A program made the position numbers and the translations under genes. Positions 5,484-6,609 of a DNA stretch of 6,609 nt are shown in pieces. A model generated the notes under the pieces. The model saw only the letters and a list, made by a program, of their open reading frames with translations. It did no database searches and had not been told where the DNA came from. The stretch covers positions 10,853-17,461 of the forward strand of contig PMHI01000291.1 of the NCBI GenBank assembly GCA_003156615.1, in the 5' to 3' direction. How positions within the stretch are numbered: position 1 is the stretch's first letter; each line of letters opens with the position of its first letter. The stretch comes from Acidobacteriaceae bacterium. Lineage in GTDB: Bacteria; Acidobacteriota; Terriglobia; Terriglobales; SbA1.

Positions 5484-5646
5484 CCGCAGAGCGGCATTGG
5501 GCCCGCAGTTCCCGAGAAAGACAGCTGGGACACAGACTCCGCCCGGGGACAGCACCCATTCCCGCGATCCTCCTCACAAGCCATCGGAGCACTCCGAACC
5601 CCGGCCCGCGCATTCTTCTAGTTAACCCTCCGCCGCCGAATCTCTG
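5484..5646. other. Non-coding stretch between thiS and the MerR promoter
   Basis: I see no convincing gene here on either strand. A small perfect hairpin GCCGC-AGA-GCGGC (5483-5495) starts at the last base of the thiS stop codon but has no T-run after it, so it is a weak candidate for ending thiS transcription. The rest is GC-rich without recognisable repeats or RNA genes. Confidence 0.4.
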
Positions 5647-5674
5647 TTGACAGCCGCCAACCCGTGCCTAAAAT
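5647..5674 (+). promoter_or_regulatory. Strong sigma-70-type promoter of the MerR-family gene
   Basis: A perfect -35 box TTGACA (5647-5652) is separated by 16 bases from TAAAAT (5669-5674), a five-of-six match to the -10 consensus. Transcription should start near 5681, giving a leader of roughly 42 bases before the MerR-family ATG at 5723. The last two bases of the -10 box overlap the first of two palindromic operator candidates. The spacer is 16 bases, not the stretched 19-20 of promoters activated by classical MerR proteins, so repression is the simpler expectation here. Confidence 0.7.
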
Positions 5675-5710
5675 GTTTCAAACATCCGACGCGGAGTTTG
5701 TTTCAAACAT
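5673..5710 (+). promoter_or_regulatory. Paired TGTTTCAAACAT operator candidates
   Basis: Two copies of TGTTTCAAACAT lie in direct orientation with start points 25 bases apart (5674-5685 and 5699-5710). Each is nearly palindromic. The first reads ATGTTT-C-AAACAT (5673-5685, six-base arms around one central base); the second differs only at its outer first base. Copy 1 overlaps the -10 box and probable start site, and copy 2 lies in the leader just before the MerR-family gene. Position and symmetry suggest binding of a dimeric repressor, plausibly the adjacent regulator itself. Confidence 0.65.
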
Positions 5711-5722
5711 GAACGAGGACTA

Positions 5723-6196
5723 ATGCCAGACCGCTTTTCATCGCAAGAGGTGATTGTTCTGACCGGGGTCACCGCACGCCAGCTCCAGTGGTGGGACGAA
5801 CGGGGAGCGATCAAGCCCGAACGGGTAGGGCATCGCCGGCAGTATTCGATGCAAAACGTCCTGGCAATCGCGGTCGTCGGCCAGCTTCGGCGCAAGGGTT
5901 TCTCCCTGCAGGGTGTCCGCAAGGTCATGCGTCTTCTCGAGCGCGAGTTCGGCCACGACCTCGCCGAAATCGTCGGCCGCAACTCCGACGTTCATTTGCT
6001 CACCGATGGCAAGCATCTTTATTTAGAAACATCGGCGCGCCAGATCGTAGACATCCTGAAGAATTCGAGTCAGCCCATTCTGGGCATCTGCCTCAGCGAT
6101 ACGGTGCGGCAGGTGCGGGCTGAGGTCGTCGCCAGAAAAGCCAGTACTTCCGTAACATCGCCGGCCGGGCGCCGGCGTGCTAGAAAAGTTTCGTAG
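5723..6196 (+). CDS. MerR-family transcriptional regulator
   Basis: This 157-aa DNA-binding protein has an N-terminal MerR-type winged helix (residues about 6-75). The recognition segment is VTARQLQWWDERGAIKPER, followed by the wing GHRRQYSMQNVLAIAVV and the helix QLRRKGFSLQGVRKVMRLLE. Residues 76-135 form a short alpha/beta-looking segment with LLTDGKHLYLETSARQIVDIL. It lacks an obvious coiled-coil dimer helix and the paired cysteines of metal-sensing MerR proteins, so the effector is unknown. The C-terminus is basic (RRRARKVS). The ATG follows GAGGA by three bases, and a four-codon frame (ATG at 5709) ends in TAATG overlapping it. A strong promoter with two palindromic sites lies immediately upstream, suggesting autoregulation. 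The zinc-ribbon-like gene 41 bases downstream is probably co-transcribed. Confidence 0.88.
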   Translation: MPDRFSSQEVIVLTGVTARQLQWWDERGAIKPERVGHRRQYSMQNVLAIAVVGQLRRKGFSLQGVRKVMRLLEREFGHDLAEIVGRNSDVHLLTDGKHLYLETSARQIVDILKNSSQPILGICLSDTVRQVRAEVVARKASTSVTSPAGRRRARKVS

Positions 6197-6226
6197 GAAA
6201 AAAGTGTCGGTCTAGGTAGGTCACAG

Positions 6227-6232
6227 AGGAGG
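6227..6232 (+). promoter_or_regulatory. Ribosome binding site fixing the zinc-ribbon gene start
   Basis: AGGAGG lies five bases before the ATG at 6238. A second ATG at 6234 in another frame is only one base from it and is therefore not expected to be used. This is the strongest Shine-Dalgarno site among the plus-strand genes. Confidence 0.8.
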
Positions 6233-6237
6233 AATGC

Positions 6238-6501
6238 ATGGTCGGCGAACTGGACATTCTGAACGAATGGATTCCCGAACAGATGCAGCCCGGAACAGTT
6301 TTTGTTCTGGAAAACGCCGGCGAAGTCGGCGAGAAGGAAGATCCCTACTGGGCGGTGCTGGCCTGCCCATCCTGTGGCATGCTGGGGCTGATTACGCGCC
6401 GGCAAATCAATGGTCTTATCCCTGTCATCTGCGGCTCGGAGCGATGTTCCGCGCAGTTTTTCATTCGCGACGCCGAGGTTGTCGTGCGCAAGCCGTTCTA
6501 G
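6238..6501 (+). CDS. Small zinc-ribbon-like protein of unknown function
   Basis: This 87-aa protein carries two cysteine pairs: Cys43 and Cys46 in ACPSCGML, and Cys65 and Cys70 in CGSERC. The pairs are separated by a short hydrophobic hairpin (LGLITRRQINGLIPVI). The layout fits a single zinc ribbon binding one metal ion. The N-terminal 40 residues are acidic, with the strand GTVFVLENAGEV; the last residues are a beta strand ending VVVRKPF. There is no signal peptide or membrane segment. From memory, similar short CPxCG proteins occur as hypotheticals in Acidobacteriota. No biochemical role is inferred. Its position 41 bases after the MerR-family gene on the same strand suggests a shared transcript, so it might be a partner or target of that regulator. 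The start is secured by AGGAGG. Confidence 0.8.
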   Translation: MVGELDILNEWIPEQMQPGTVFVLENAGEVGEKEDPYWAVLACPSCGMLGLITRRQINGLIPVICGSERCSAQFFIRDAEVVVRKPF

Positions 6502-6609
6502 CCCGTGTAGCGCGGACCTGTCCCGAAGCGCAGCCCAAGGAACTTCCGCGTCTAACCATGCAGAAGAATCGCTACCAAACTTAGAAGTTACCAAGTCGGG
6601 CCGTAAAGC
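6502..6609. other. Right-edge stretch with no visible feature
   Basis: These 108 bases after the zinc-ribbon gene contain only very short frames (for example MQKNRYQT from 6558). I see no terminator, RNA gene or repeat related to the elements elsewhere in the window. Confidence 0.4.

Noticed and set aside
5483..5495. GCCGC-AGA-GCGGC hairpin as an intrinsic terminator for thiS
   Set aside because: The stem is only five pairs and no T-run follows.
6161..6179. CGCCGG...CCGGCG inverted repeat near the end of the MerR-family gene as a terminator
   Set aside because: It is within the coding sequence, has no T-run, and the next gene is probably on the same transcript; it is explained by GC-rich arginine/alanine codons.

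Overview
The window looks like a piece of a bacterial chromosome of moderate-to-high GC content. The most likely source is the phylum Acidobacteriota. This is an inference from three things: the style of the NADH dehydrogenase proteins, a hypothetical protein opening with an FGFNTDVKHG-type motif, and repeat-rich intergenic regions of a kind I associate with that phylum. None of it was checked against a database.

The left two thirds (1-4264) is the front part of a complex I (NADH:quinone oxidoreductase) operon on the minus strand. In transcription order it holds nuoA, nuoC, nuoD, nuoE, nuoF and the first 29 codons of nuoG, which runs off the left edge. nuoA, C, D and E are packed with overlaps or a 2-base gap. 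nuoE-nuoF (108 bases) and nuoF-nuoG (164 bases) are separated by unusual gaps. nuoB, which normally lies between nuoA and nuoC, is absent: the nuoA stop overlaps the nuoC start by one base. A TTGACA-N18-TAATCT promoter upstream of nuoA (4308-4337) could drive the operon. NuoE, NuoF and NuoG form the peripheral NADH-oxidising arm, NuoC and NuoD the quinone-proximal arm, and NuoA a small membrane subunit.

The right third (4476-6501) holds four plus-strand genes, divergent from nuo. They are a 194-aa protein of unknown function, a ThiS-like sulfur carrier with an extra 7-residue tail after its Gly-Gly-Gly, a MerR-type regulator, and an 87-aa zinc-ribbon-like protein. The last two are close enough to be an operon.

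The most unusual features are non-coding. An inverted-repeat element built from 8-base units (consensus GGNAATTG, or CAATTNCC on the other strand) ending in AAATCC/GGATTT occurs twice, in the nuoE-nuoF gap and in front of the 194-aa gene. In both places the unit array runs right up to a start codon that lacks a visible Shine-Dalgarno sequence. The MerR gene has a strong promoter followed by two copies of a TGTTTCAAACAT palindrome 25 bases apart, a likely operator pair.
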